36,647 nt of DNA, taken from the NCBI GenBank assembly GCA_009924455.1, contig RFRO01000005.1, positions 1 to 36,647 on the forward strand. Direction: 5' to 3'. Below, one piece after another: positions 27,890-36,647 of the stretch. Below the pieces are notes generated by a model that saw nothing but the letters and a program-made list of their open reading frames with translations, did no database searches and was not told the DNA's origin. This DNA comes from Betaproteobacteria bacterium (lineage in GTDB: Bacteria; Pseudomonadota; Gammaproteobacteria; Burkholderiales; Burkholderiaceae_C). The translations under genes were made by a program, and so were the position numbers. Every line of letters begins with the position of its first letter. The stretch's first letter is position 1.

Positions 27890-30800
27890 CAGCGGACCGC
27901 CTCGACCCGCACGCGGGCGTTGGGCGTTGCGCCAAACATCTCTGGCGCATACATGGCTTCGACCCGCGACGGTGGCAGAGAAAACGCACCCACATTGTTC
28001 AGCCGCAAGGTGTACTCGACCTTGGTAATGCCTTTGGGGAGATAGCCGTAATAGCTGCGGTAGGACTCGAAACTACGCTCGTCAAAAGCAGCCCATGCAG
28101 ACCCTTGGCGGCTCTCGCCCTGGCTGGCAATCTCCAAGTCGCGCCCTAATCCGTTGCCCACAATCGTCGCCCCGCCGGGCACGGGGTCTGTGAGCGCAAC
28201 CCAGCTCATGTCGGCGCTGGCGTTCACCTCCAGCGTGACACGCAGCACATCCCCGCGGGTGTAGCTGCCCGCAGGAAGGCTTTTGTTAGCCTGCTCCACG
28301 GGTGTGATGGTTTTGCGGATGGTGTAGCCCGCGCTCACCGACTCTTTGAGTTGCATGGCGGCGATGGACTGCAAAGTCAACCAGGGCTTGCCGGAGCCCT
28401 GGTGGCTCAGCGTCAGCGTCTGCGGGCCAGCGGGTTGACTCCATGGCAAGAACATGCTGTTGTTGCGCAAAGTTCCGGCTACTAGCGGCGCGCCAAACGC
28501 ACCCGCCTTGTTGGCAACGCCGGGTCCATCCCCGGTTTTGACGCGCTCGACCCGGCTCCAATCCAGGCTTGCGGAGGCTGCGCCCAACGTGGACTTGGAC
28601 ATGCCGCTCACCGGCGCCGACTCGAACCGCGCCGAGAATTTTTCCAGCGCCAAAGCGCCCCACACATTCGCCGTGGTGGTACGCCAGGCCCCGCCCTGCT
28701 GCCGGTTGATAAAGCCGTTGGCCAAGCGACCGGCCTCGTCCTTCCATGCCGGATCTTCCAGGACCGCCAACAGCACCCGCGCGCCGTTGACATCGCCGTT
28801 TTGCATCAGCCACCACCAGTAGTCATCGGTCTCGGAACCGAAGACCAATTTGCTTCCCTGGTAGTTGATGCGGCTGCGCAGAATCTGGCTGGCCTCGGCC
28901 AGGCGCTTATCGTGGTCCGGCACATCGGCCACCCGTTTGAGGATGTTGAACCAGTCAATCACCGCATGGGTGGGCCATTGGTTGGGGGCGATGGTGATGC
29001 TGTTGAGCATCCTGGCCTGGGCTTTACCGTAGCGCGAAAGGGCTTCAACCGCCGCGAGTTTGCGCACATCCAAATCCTTGCGTGGGCTCCAGCTTTCGCG
29101 CTGGATGCGCCCTTCCACGAATGCGATCAAACCGCGCTCCAAGGGGGCGCGCGCTTCGTCGCTCAGCGCAAAGGCACGGTTCAAGCCGGATGCCTCATGC
29201 GACGCCGCAAGCAGGTAGGCGGTTAGCGTGTCGCTGCCGTGTTTGCCATCGCCCTCGCGCTGCGGAAAGTAGTTCGCCAGCCCATCGGCATCCAGATACC
29301 CGGGGAGCTCGGCGACCACCGATTGCCAGGCCTTGGCGTCGCGCAAACCCAAGGCCTTGCTTGCTTTTTGCTCCAAGCACGTGAAGGGATAATTGGCAAA
29401 CCAGTCACGCACGCCGGGCAAACCCTCCGACAGCCTTGGCTGCAACACCATCTTCAGGCCGCCACGGCCCGGCAAGGCATCCGCCGGAGCGTTCACGTCC
29501 AGGCTGAAGGAGCCGTCAATCTGCGCCAGCGTGGCTTGCTGCACGGTCAGCGGAACGGCGGGGATGATGCGCTGCTGCGCTTTGAGTCCATCGCGCGCAG
29601 TACCCAGCTTGTCCTTGGCGTCGATTTCCCACAAGATGGATTCGAAGCGGGAGAATGCCAACTGGGTCGGCGCGGTCACGTTCCACGCCACCTCGCGGGC
29701 TTCACCAGCAGGAATGTCCAAGGTCTGTGGCGCCAGCTCCAGCAGCGTGGCACGCGGCGCTACGACGACCTGCATGGCCTGCTTGGTGGTGTTACGCAAA
29801 GTGAACTGCGCGCGGAACTGGTCGTCCTCGCGCACCAGCGGTGGCAGGCCGCTGATGATTTGCAAGTCCTGGGTGGCCCGGATGCTGGTAGAGCCCGTGC
29901 CGAACAAGCCGGTACCTGCATCGGCAATCGCCACGATTTTGAAGGTGGTCAAGGCGTCATTGAGCGGCACGTTCAGCGTCGCGCTACCGCTGGCATCGAG
30001 CTGCACGCGCGGGTTCCACAGCAGCAGGGTATCGAGCAACTCGCGCGTGCCGCTATGGCCGCCGCCGCCACCGGCAGGAACCGCTTTGCGGCCGAAGTGC
30101 CTGCGACCGATGATCTCCATGTGCGCGGTGGATGTCTCCACGCCCCAGGCCCGGCGCTGCAACATCGCCTCCAGCAGGTTCCAGCTGTCATTGGGCAACA
30201 ACTCCAGCAGGGCCTGGTCCACGGCGGCCAACGCGACTTCGGCGTTCGCCGCAGGCCGGCCGTCGGGCAGCTTGACCTGGATCTGCACCCGCGCATTGCC
30301 GCGTACCGGGTAGGTCTCTTTATCGGCTTTGACGCTCACATCGAGCTGATGCGCCCGCGTGCCGACACGGATTTCGGCCACGCCCAAGCGGAAGGCGGGT
30401 TTGCTCAAATCGACCAGGGCTGTCGGCGCGGTGTATTCTCGCCCCTCGTACCAGAAGGTGCTCCACCATTCGCGTGGCGCGCGGTAGCCCCAGGTGAAGA
30501 AGCTGTACCAGGGCACCTCGCGCAAGCGGCCGCGCAAAGCCAGAACGCTGACATACACATTGGGCCCCCAGCCCTCCTGGACTTTCACTTCCACGGTTGG
30601 ATCCCGGCCCCGCAGCTGCACCACGCGGCTCTCCACCACGCCCTCGCGTTCGATAGTCAGTAAGGCCGTAGCCAGTCGAAAGGGCATGCGCACCTGAAAG
30701 CGGGCGGTCTCACCGGGCTCATAGCTTTTCTTCTCCGGCAGCAAATCAATGCGGTCATGGTTGTCGCCGCCGAACCAAAGTTCCCCCTGCTGGGTCACGT

Positions 30801-33800
30801 ACACCGAGCTGGCGGCCTGGATTTTGTTACCTGTGCGGTCGGTAGCGGTGACGACCAACTCGACCTCACCGGGATCCGACAGCGTGGTTTCGCACAACAA
30901 CAAGCCACGGCTGTCGCTTTTGCCGGAACACACGCTGCCCAGGTCCTTGACCGTGGTCTGGTTGTCGTAGGTGTAAAAGCCGCCGACCATGCGTTTGCGC
31001 GCGCTGGTGACCACCCGCGCTGTGGCACGCACCTCCAAGGCAATACCCTCTTGCGGCTTACCACTCAGATCCAAAGCCAGCGCCTGGAACTTGACATGTT
31101 TGCCGCTGGAAAGCCAGTCCTCGGTTTTGATGCCGGCCAATACCGCAGCGGGCCACAGGGTACGCGTGCTGCGCAGGGTCTGCACCTCGCCATTCGGATC
31201 GGAATAGCTCGCCTCCAGCAACAGGTCCACCGGCTGCTTGCCCGGCGCCATCTGGGTCAACGTGGTTTTACCGCTGCCGTTTTTATCCAGGCGCAGGGGC
31301 AGCTTGTCGGCGACCACGCGCGAATCGGAGCTGCTGTTTTCTGATTCCTGGTCGCTGCCCGCCGCTGCCTCGTGCCGGTCGCGCGGCGCCTGGAAGCTGA
31401 AAGCCTCGTAGTCCGCAACGCTCAGGTACTTGGGCCGCAGCATGGCCGAGACCTGCACGGGCAAGTTGGCAGCGGGTCCTCCGGAAACATAGTTGATCTG
31501 CACCTCCACCGGAACCGTTGCAGCATTCACCAATTGGGCGCTACCGGCGGGGTTCACCCGGCCCTCGTACACCGGCAGGCGGAACTCTTCCACACGGAAC
31601 TCACCGGTTTGGACGCTGTGGCCATCGGCTCTTTGCAAAGCAATGCTGTACAGACCCAACTTGGCAGTGCGCGGCACGGCGAAGCTGCTCTCGGCACTTT
31701 GCCCGCCCGTCGCTGTCTTGCGCCAGGGCAGCGATTGGGCGTATTCCTGCCCGCTACCCAGATGCGTCAACACCAAACGGGTCGGCGGGGCCGCCGCCAA
31801 GCCAAACCCCTGTCCGGTTTGGCTGCGGATGATGTGCTTCATGGACAAGGTCTCACCCACGCGCAACAAATTGCGATCCAGGATGGTGTGCGCCCGCTCG
31901 TCGGGTTTGGCATCCTGGCTGCTGGGCAGGTTGAAGCGCCAGGACTCGATGCCCCGGTTCCAGTCGCTCCAGGTGAACGCGAGGTCTTCCACCACACCCT
32001 TGCCGTCGCCCGCTGGTTGCGGCGCGCGGGCGCTGACAAAGTACGCCTGGCTGTAGCTGTTGTCGGTTTGGCACGCCGGCGCTTGCGGTGAGATGCCCTC
32101 AAGACGGGCGATTCCCGCCGCGTCGGTCTTGCCGCTGCCGACCTCACGACCCCGGCAATCCGACACGCGCACCACGGCACCCGCAACAGGCGCGCCCTTG
32201 TCCAACGTGGTGACCCAAGCCAGGGCGTTCTCACGCCCCAATTTGAAATGCACCGCCAGATTGGTCACCAGCGCCGACGTCCGCACATACATCGTGCGCC
32301 CGGCGCCGTAGCGTGCGTCCAACAGCGAAGCGCCCAGTTTTTGGGATGCGATCTCCACCACATGGAAACCGGCATCCAATGGAATGCCCACGACTTCAAA
32401 GGGACGGGCGTCGTTGCCCGCAGGTTTGGGCAGGTCCAGGGTTTTCACGCCGGGCTGACCCTGCAAGAGCGAGACCATGCGGGTCTGCACCTCGGTGCGG
32501 TCGGTCTTGTCGATTGATTTGGGAATGGCTGCCTTCAAGTCCGCCGCTGCAGCCTTGCGCGCCACCGATGCCGAATCATAGGTTTGGACCTTTTGAAACC
32601 AGGCGATGATTTGCGCGTCACTGGTGGGCTTGAGGTCACTGACCTTCCCAGCCTGCAAACCCTTGATTTGCAGAGAGGCTTCCACGTTGCGCAAGGTCAC
32701 TGGCAGCAGCGCGACGCCTCCGGGTTCCGCAAACCGCTCCACCACACCAAAGGGTGACGCCGGGAACTTGACCAGCGGCGGCAACATCGCCGTCGCCACT
32801 TTGAGCGGAAAGGTGGCCGCATTGCCCAAACTGCGTCCACTTTCGTCTTTGAAATCTTTCGGTAGCTCCAAACGGAACTGCGTCAGCTCGGGCAACACGG
32901 TAGGGAAGCGGATGCTGTTGAAGCCCTGGTCATCGCCCTGCCCGCTCCCACGGCTCTCCTCAAAAACCGGTTTGAAGCTTTCTTTCTCTGAGACCAATCG
33001 GATACCTTCCAACCACTTTTTAGGTACGGCGGCGGTAAATGTCAGCGTCATCGGGCGGATCGGCAGGCATGCGCTTTGCGCGTTCTCGCGCTCGCAACTG
33101 AAGCTGGCCAGAAACGGTTCGCGCACCGAAAAGCCGAATCGCTTTGGCACGGTATTGGCCACGCCTTCCGGCGTTGCGACACCCTTGTCAAAGACCAGCT
33201 GCAGCTTGGCTGCCGGCGTGAGGCGGCGGTTGCAGGCCAGCGTGACAAAAGCCAGCGGGTTCTGCGCCGCATCGCGATCCCATCCATGGGCTTTGAGCAA
33301 GCTTGCGCGCTCTTTGCCCTCGATCAAACGCACCGCAATGCGCTCACCCAGTCCATCCACCGCGCACCACATGTGGGCCTGCACGCTGGCCAGGCTGGCA
33401 GCGCCGGACAAACGCAAAGCGAAGAACTGCTCTTCATCCACGGTGCTGTCGGCATAGGGCAGCACGGCCTGCACAAACGGTCCGCCGGTACGGAAGCTGA
33501 ACCGCTCGGGTCCGCTGAAATCAGCGCCCTTGACCGACTTCAAACCGGGCTTCATCTGCACGTTGCAGCGCACACCGGGAGGAAGGTCTTCCTCGAAATC
33601 AAAAACCCAGCTGCGCTCGTTCAACCAGCGCCCGGCGCCCTTAGGCGCCATGCCATCGGCACATCGCAAGTCCACAGGCGCCTCGGCCCTGGCGTCGCCA
33701 AACCCCGCAGCGGCTTCGTCAAACTTCAGCACCATTTGTCGCACCCGTGCGACCTCGCCTTGCGGCGACAGGCTGGCGACCTGGAATGCCTGCGCGCCAA

Positions 33801-33849
33801 GCGCAGCCAATGCCAACACGCCAGCAAACAAGCACGTCTTAATTCTCAT
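27889..33849 (-). CDS. Bacterial alpha-2-macroglobulin with thioester
   Basis: This 1986-aa protein is a periplasmic bacterial alpha-2-macroglobulin, thought to trap proteases that breach the outer membrane while its partner PBP1C repairs peptidoglycan. A signal peptide ends near LGAQA before F22. A series of macroglobulin (MG) domains follows. A Gly-rich, exposed bait-like region sits at about 1248-1265 (RRHFGRKAVPAGGGGGHSG). The thioester motif CLEQ starts at C1491, inside an alpha-toroid (TED) domain, with the C-terminal MG domain after it. It is longer than E. coli YfhM (about 1650 aa) and has no lipobox, so it is probably soluble. The ATG has no clear Shine-Dalgarno. It is translationally coupled to pbpC. 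Confidence 0.95.
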   Translation of the reverse strand: MRIKTCLFAGVLALAALGAQAFQVASLSPQGEVARVRQMVLKFDEAAAGFGDARAEAPVDLRCADGMAPKGAGRWLNERSWVFDFEEDLPPGVRCNVQMKPGLKSVKGADFSGPERFSFRTGGPFVQAVLPYADSTVDEEQFFALRLSGAASLASVQAHMWCAVDGLGERIAVRLIEGKERASLLKAHGWDRDAAQNPLAFVTLACNRRLTPAAKLQLVFDKGVATPEGVANTVPKRFGFSVREPFLASFSCERENAQSACLPIRPMTLTFTAAVPKKWLEGIRLVSEKESFKPVFEESRGSGQGDDQGFNSIRFPTVLPELTQFRLELPKDFKDESGRSLGNAATFPLKVATAMLPPLVKFPASPFGVVERFAEPGGVALLPVTLRNVEASLQIKGLQAGKVSDLKPTSDAQIIAWFQKVQTYDSASVARKAAAADLKAAIPKSIDKTDRTEVQTRMVSLLQGQPGVKTLDLPKPAGNDARPFEVVGIPLDAGFHVVEIASQKLGASLLDARYGAGRTMYVRTSALVTNLAVHFKLGRENALAWVTTLDKGAPVAGAVVRVSDCRGREVGSGKTDAAGIARLEGISPQAPACQTDNSYSQAYFVSARAPQPAGDGKGVVEDLAFTWSDWNRGIESWRFNLPSSQDAKPDERAHTILDRNLLRVGETLSMKHIIRSQTGQGFGLAAAPPTRLVLTHLGSGQEYAQSLPWRKTATGGQSAESSFAVPRTAKLGLYSIALQRADGHSVQTGEFRVEEFRLPVYEGRVNPAGSAQLVNAATVPVEVQINYVSGGPAANLPVQVSAMLRPKYLSVADYEAFSFQAPRDRHEAAAGSDQESENSSSDSRVVADKLPLRLDKNGSGKTTLTQMAPGKQPVDLLLEASYSDPNGEVQTLRSTRTLWPAAVLAGIKTEDWLSSGKHVKFQALALDLSGKPQEGIALEVRATARVVTSARKRMVGGFYTYDNQTTVKDLGSVCSGKSDSRGLLLCETTLSDPGEVELVVTATDRTGNKIQAASSVYVTQQGELWFGGDNHDRIDLLPEKKSYEPGETARFQVRMPFRLATALLTIEREGVVESRVVQLRGRDPTVEVKVQEGWGPNVYVSVLALRGRLREVPWYSFFTWGYRAPREWWSTFWYEGREYTAPTALVDLSKPAFRLGVAEIRVGTRAHQLDVSVKADKETYPVRGNARVQIQVKLPDGRPAANAEVALAAVDQALLELLPNDSWNLLEAMLQRRAWGVETSTAHMEIIGRRHFGRKAVPAGGGGGHSGTRELLDTLLLWNPRVQLDASGSATLNVPLNDALTTFKIVAIADAGTGLFGTGSTSIRATQDLQIISGLPPLVREDDQFRAQFTLRNTTKQAMQVVVAPRATLLELAPQTLDIPAGEAREVAWNVTAPTQLAFSRFESILWEIDAKDKLGTARDGLKAQQRIIPAVPLTVQQATLAQIDGSFSLDVNAPADALPGRGGLKMVLQPRLSEGLPGVRDWFANYPFTCLEQKASKALGLRDAKAWQSVVAELPGYLDADGLANYFPQREGDGKHGSDTLTAYLLAASHEASGLNRAFALSDEARAPLERGLIAFVEGRIQRESWSPRKDLDVRKLAAVEALSRYGKAQARMLNSITIAPNQWPTHAVIDWFNILKRVADVPDHDKRLAEASQILRSRINYQGSKLVFGSETDDYWWWLMQNGDVNGARVLLAVLEDPAWKDEAGRLANGFINRQQGGAWRTTTANVWGALALEKFSARFESAPVSGMSKSTLGAASASLDWSRVERVKTGDGPGVANKAGAFGAPLVAGTLRNNSMFLPWSQPAGPQTLTLSHQGSGKPWLTLQSIAAMQLKESVSAGYTIRKTITPVEQANKSLPAGSYTRGDVLRVTLEVNASADMSWVALTDPVPGGATIVGNGLGRDLEIASQGESRQGSAWAAFDERSFESYRSYYGYLPKGITKVEYTLRLNNVGAFSLPPSRVEAMYAPEMFGATPNARVRVEAVR

Positions 33850-33973
33850 GGCCTGGAGGAAAAAGGGAAATGGTTGGGGCTTTCACGCAGACATTGTCGG
33901 TCCTGTGGCGCCTGAAAATGCGCGCCTACAGCGAAGCGCTGCTGTATTGCGCGTTTGATTGCAAAGAGGAGTT

Positions 33974-34049
33974 TGGTGGGTGATGACGGGCTCGAACCGC
34001 CGACCTACGCCGTGTAAAGGCGCCGCTCTACCAACTGAGCTAATCACCC
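33974..34049 (-). tRNA. tRNA-Val (TAC)
   Basis: On the minus strand the acceptor stem is GGGTGAT/ATCACCC, the D-arm is AGCTCAGTTGGTAGAGC, and the anticodon stem GCGCC/GGCGT holds the loop TTTACAC. The anticodon is TAC. The T-arm has GGTTCGAGCC, the discriminator is A (33977), and CCA is encoded at 33976-33974. The 124 bases between its 3' end and the alpha-2-macroglobulin ATG hold no strong terminator. Confidence 0.97.
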
Positions 34050-34102
34050 GGTTTGCGTGATGCATTCCGTTCTGAAGGCTTGGTCCAAGCCCGGAGCGAC
34101 GG

Positions 34103-34130
34103 AATGTACCAGTTTTATCGCCGGTCTCAA
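34103..34130 (-). promoter_or_regulatory. Candidate sigma-70 promoter of tRNA-Val
   Basis: On the minus strand, TTGAGA (34130-34125), a 16-base spacer and TACATT (34108-34103) lie about 54 bases before the tRNA 5' end. This is the best-looking promoter in the window and sits between pgsA and the tRNA. Confidence 0.5.
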
Positions 34131-34145
34131 GCGGGACAGCGCACC

Positions 34146-34721
34146 CTACAAACCGCGCGAACGAATTTCGGGAAGCGCCTTTTCCAGGTAGTAGGCCATG
34201 GACCACACCGTCAGGACCGCGGCCACCCAAATCAGCCACACACCCCAGACATGGGTATCCACCAGACCCCAAACCGGGCCATCAAACAACAAAAAACCGA
34301 TGGCCACCATTTGCGCGGTGGTTTTCAGCTTGCCGATGAAGTGCACCGCCACGCTGCGCGAAGCCCCGATCTGCGCCATCCACTCGCGCAAGGCGGATAT
34401 CGCGATTTCACGGCCGATGATGATCAGCGCCACAAAAGCATCGATGCGCTGCAAATGCACCAAAACCAGCACGCACGCGCACACCAAGAACTTGTCGGCA
34501 ACGGGATCAAGAAAGGCGCCGAAGTTGGAAGTCTGATTGAGCTTGCGCGCCAGGTATCCGTCTAGCCAATCGGTCAGCGCAAAGACCACAAACATGCTGG
34601 TGGCCCACAGATTTTTCTCCGCCATCGGCATCACATCCGCAGGCAAGTAGAAGACCCCGACGATCAGCGGGAGCGCGCAAATGCGCGTCCAGGTGAGCAG
34701 CGTGGGGAGGGTCCAGAACAT
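34146..34721 (-). CDS. pgsA: CDP-diacylglycerol-glycerol-3-phosphate 3-phosphatidyltransferase
   Basis: PgsA (191 aa) makes phosphatidylglycerophosphate, the precursor of phosphatidylglycerol and cardiolipin, in the inner membrane. The full CDP-alcohol phosphatidyltransferase motif is present: D54-G55, A58-R59, G68, D72 and D76, with D51 just before. Hydrophobic helices surround it, and the length is normal. It starts 18 bases after the uvrC stop, an arrangement common in proteobacteria, and has no clear Shine-Dalgarno in that gap. tRNA-Val follows about 96 bases downstream on the same strand. Confidence 0.95.
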   Translation of the reverse strand: MFWTLPTLLTWTRICALPLIVGVFYLPADVMPMAEKNLWATSMFVVFALTDWLDGYLARKLNQTSNFGAFLDPVADKFLVCACVLVLVHLQRIDAFVALIIIGREIAISALREWMAQIGASRSVAVHFIGKLKTTAQMVAIGFLLFDGPVWGLVDTHVWGVWLIWVAAVLTVWSMAYYLEKALPEIRSRGL

Positions 34722-34739
34722 CGCGGGATTGTGGCACGC

Positions 34740-36647
34740 CTAATGCAGCGCGCGGTAGATGTCCTCGGCGAGTTCGCGCGAAATTCCCTCGACGGTGGCC
34801 AGGTCTTGCGCGCTGGCTTGGGCCACCCCGCGCACGCCGCCAAAGCGCTGCAGCAAACGGGCCCGGCGCTTGGGGCCGACACCCGCAATCGACTCCAGTT
34901 CCCCGCCGCCCAAACGCACCTTGGCCCGCTTCTGTCGCATGCCTGTGATGGCGAAGCGGTGCGCCTCGTCACGAATTTGCGCCACCAGCATCAGCGCGGC
35001 CGAGTCGGGGGGCAGAGCAACCTTCTCGCGCCCATCCGCAAACACCAGTTCCTCCAAGCCCACTTTGCGGCCTTCGCCTTTTTCCACGCCGACGATAAGA
35101 CCCAGGTCCAGACCGAGGCTCTCAAACACCTCACGCGCCATCGATACCTGGCCCCGCCCACCATCCACCAGCACCAAATCCGGCATGCGCAGCGCTTTAG
35201 GCGGGGTCTCGCCCTGCAGCCGCGCTTGTTCGTAAGCCTGTGCAACCTTGCCGTAGCGGCGGGTCAAAACCTGGCGCATAGCCGCGTAGTCGTCGCCCGG
35301 CGTAATGCCCTCAATGTTGTAGCGGCGGTATTGCGCACTTTGCATGGTGTGGCCCGCAAACACCACGCAAGACGCCTGGGTGGCCTCACCCGCTGTGTGC
35401 GAAATATCAAAACATTCAATCCGCAGTTCTTCCAACACCTCCACCGCCAGATCCAGGGCCTGCACCAAAGCACGGGTGCGCGCCTGCTGCGAGCCTTCCT
35501 CGGACAACAAGCGGGCGAGTTGCAGCGCGGCATTGGTCTCGGCCATGTCCAGCCAGGCCCGGCGCTGCTCGCGTGGCTGGTGCACCGCATTGACCTTGAT
35601 GCCGTGCTGTTCGGAGAGCGCCTCCAGCAGCGCCTTGTCCACGGGTTCGCTGATGACCAACACGCCGGGCATGGGAATGCCGATGTAATGCTGCGCCAAA
35701 AAGGCCTCCAAGACCCGCCGCTCCATGCTGCGCGGGCTGGCGGCCTCGGCGTCTTCGGTATCCAGGCTGGCCGCCGCCTCGATTTGCGCCGGGAAATAGG
35801 GCCGGTCGCCCAGGTGCCGCCCGCCACGCACCATGGCCAGGTTCACGCAGGCGCGACCGCCCTGCACTTTCACGGCCAGGATGTCGACATCGCGGTCGGA
35901 CACGTTGTCCACCGACTGCTGGTGCAGCACGTTGGCCAGCGCCGCCACCTGGTTGCGCAATTCAGCGGCCTGCTCAAACTCCAGCCGCTCGGCGTGTGCC
36001 ATCATGCGCGCCTCCAAGTCCTTCAAAACATCTTGTGCGTCACCCTGCAAAAATCGCTGGGCATTGACCACGTCCTGGGCGTAATCCGCAGGGCTGATGT
36101 GACCCACACACGGTCCCGAGCAGCGTTTGATCTGGTACAGCAAACAGGGACGCGTGCGGTTGGAAAAAACCGAGTCTTCGCAGGTGCGCAGCCGGAACAC
36201 CTTTTGCATCAACAACACGGCCTCTTTGACTGCCCAGGCGCTCGGGTAGGGGCCAAAGTAGTGGTGCTTCTTCTCCACCCCACCGCGGTAATAGGCGACA
36301 CGCGAAAAATGCAGGGGCTGTGCGCCATGCGCACTGGGCTGCGCTGGCTGCGCATCCGGCGCGACTGCCGCCGTCATCTTCAAATACGGGTAACTCTTGT
36401 CGTCGCGAAACAGGATGTTGTACTTGGGCTGCAGTGTCTTGATCAGATTGTTTTCCAGCAGCAGGGCCTCGGCCTCGGAGCGCACCACAGTGGTCTCCAT
36501 GCGCGCAATCTTGCCCACCATATGGCCGATCCGGGTGCCGCCATGGTTTTTCTGGAAATAGCTGGAGACCCGCTTTTTCAGGCTGTTGGCCTTGCCGACA
36601 TAGAGCAATGCGCCGTCAGCATCGAAATAGCGGTAGACGCCCGGCAG
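34740..36647 (-). CDS. uvrC: Excinuclease ABC subunit C, 5' end cut off
   Basis: UvrC makes both incisions in nucleotide excision repair as part of UvrABC. The frame is open to the right edge of the window, so the first residues are missing and the TTG at 36608 is not the true start. The visible N-terminus begins [20 protein letters not shown], the GIY-YIG nuclease domain for the 3' cut. The UVR motif that contacts UvrB lies at about 35937-36023. The RNase H-like nuclease domain for the 5' cut includes [16 protein letters not shown], near 35380-35425. The C-terminal helix-hairpin-helix pair ([18 protein letters not shown], then [13 protein letters not shown]) ends at the stop. pgsA follows after 18 bases. 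Confidence 0.96.
   Translation of the reverse strand: MPGVYRYFDADGALLYVGKANSLKKRVSSYFQKNHGGTRIGHMVGKIARMETTVVRSEAEALLLENNLIKTLQPKYNILFRDDKSYPYLKMTAAVAPDAQPAQPSAHGAQPLHFSRVAYYRGGVEKKHHYFGPYPSAWAVKEAVLLMQKVFRLRTCEDSVFSNRTRPCLLYQIKRCSGPCVGHISPADYAQDVVNAQRFLQGDAQDVLKDLEARMMAHAERLEFEQAAELRNQVAALANVLHQQSVDNVSDRDVDILAVKVQGGRACVNLAMVRGGRHLGDRPYFPAQIEAAASLDTEDAEAASPRSMERRVLEAFLAQHYIGIPMPGVLVISEPVDKALLEALSEQHGIKVNAVHQPREQRRAWLDMAETNAALQLARLLSEEGSQQARTRALVQALDLAVEVLEELRIECFDISHTAGEATQASCVVFAGHTMQSAQYRRYNIEGITPGDDYAAMRQVLTRRYGKVAQAYEQARLQGETPPKALRMPDLVLVDGGRGQVSMAREVFESLGLDLGLIVGVEKGEGRKVGLEELVFADGREKVALPPDSAALMLVAQIRDEAHRFAITGMRQKRAKVRLGGGELESIAGVGPKRRARLLQRFGGVRGVAQASAQDLATVEGISRELAEDIYRALH

Noticed and set aside
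25690-34049. yfhM-pbpC as an insertion at tRNA-Val, flanked by a copy of the tRNA 3' end
   Set aside because: The sequence near the pbpC stop (GGTTGGGTGACCAC) resembles the tRNA-Val end only loosely, and no integrase is present.

Overview
The window is chromosomal housekeeping DNA of a betaproteobacterium, most likely a Comamonadaceae member near Rhodoferax, Curvibacter or Polaromonas. This rests on the gene order sdhB-sdhE-gltA-leuCDB ... asd-fimV-truA-trpF-trpB-trpA-accD, the high GC, and the protein types (hexameric citrate synthase, FimV, a long alpha-2-macroglobulin with PBP1C). No species can be named from sequence alone.

Layout. Positions 1-2770 hold the end of sdhA, then sdhB, sdhE and gltA (succinate dehydrogenase, its FAD-assembly factor, citrate synthase). 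Positions 2858-6043 are leuC, leuD and leuB. Positions 6066-9243 look like an insertion in the leu-asd-trp neighbourhood: a class III aminotransferase, a 45-codon unknown ORF, and a divergent pair of a FliS-like chaperone and a short flagellin. Positions 9510-17553 are asd, fimV, truA, trpF, trpB, trpA and accD; truA/trpF and trpB/trpA overlap at start/stop codons. A convergent yggT follows, then lysS and an EamA transporter. Positions 20842-23436 carry a small lipoprotein and a 657-residue exported protein, neither of which I recognise. From 23452 to the right edge everything is on the minus strand. Read in transcription order this is uvrC (5' end cut by the window), pgsA, tRNA-Val, a giant alpha-2-macroglobulin overlapping pbpC, ppiD and tRNA-His, ending at a strong intrinsic terminator.

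How the genes work together. The plus-strand block covers TCA cycle entry, leucine synthesis, the shared aspartate branch (asd), the last steps of tryptophan synthesis and the first step of fatty-acid synthesis (accD), with fimV for polar or pilus organisation. The minus-strand block is mostly envelope biology: phosphatidylglycerophosphate synthase, periplasmic alpha-2-macroglobulin with its peptidoglycan-synthase partner PBP1C, and the periplasmic folding factor PpiD.

I see no CRISPR array, transposase, integrase or classical defence system. The most unusual non-coding structures are: (i) the fliS/flagellin intergenic region, with seven 9-bp units between the arms of a perfect 9-bp inverted repeat; (ii) a possible Thr/Lys-rich leader peptide with competing hairpins ahead of asd; (iii) an intrinsic-terminator hairpin inside the ppiD leader. 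All three are inferences from sequence.
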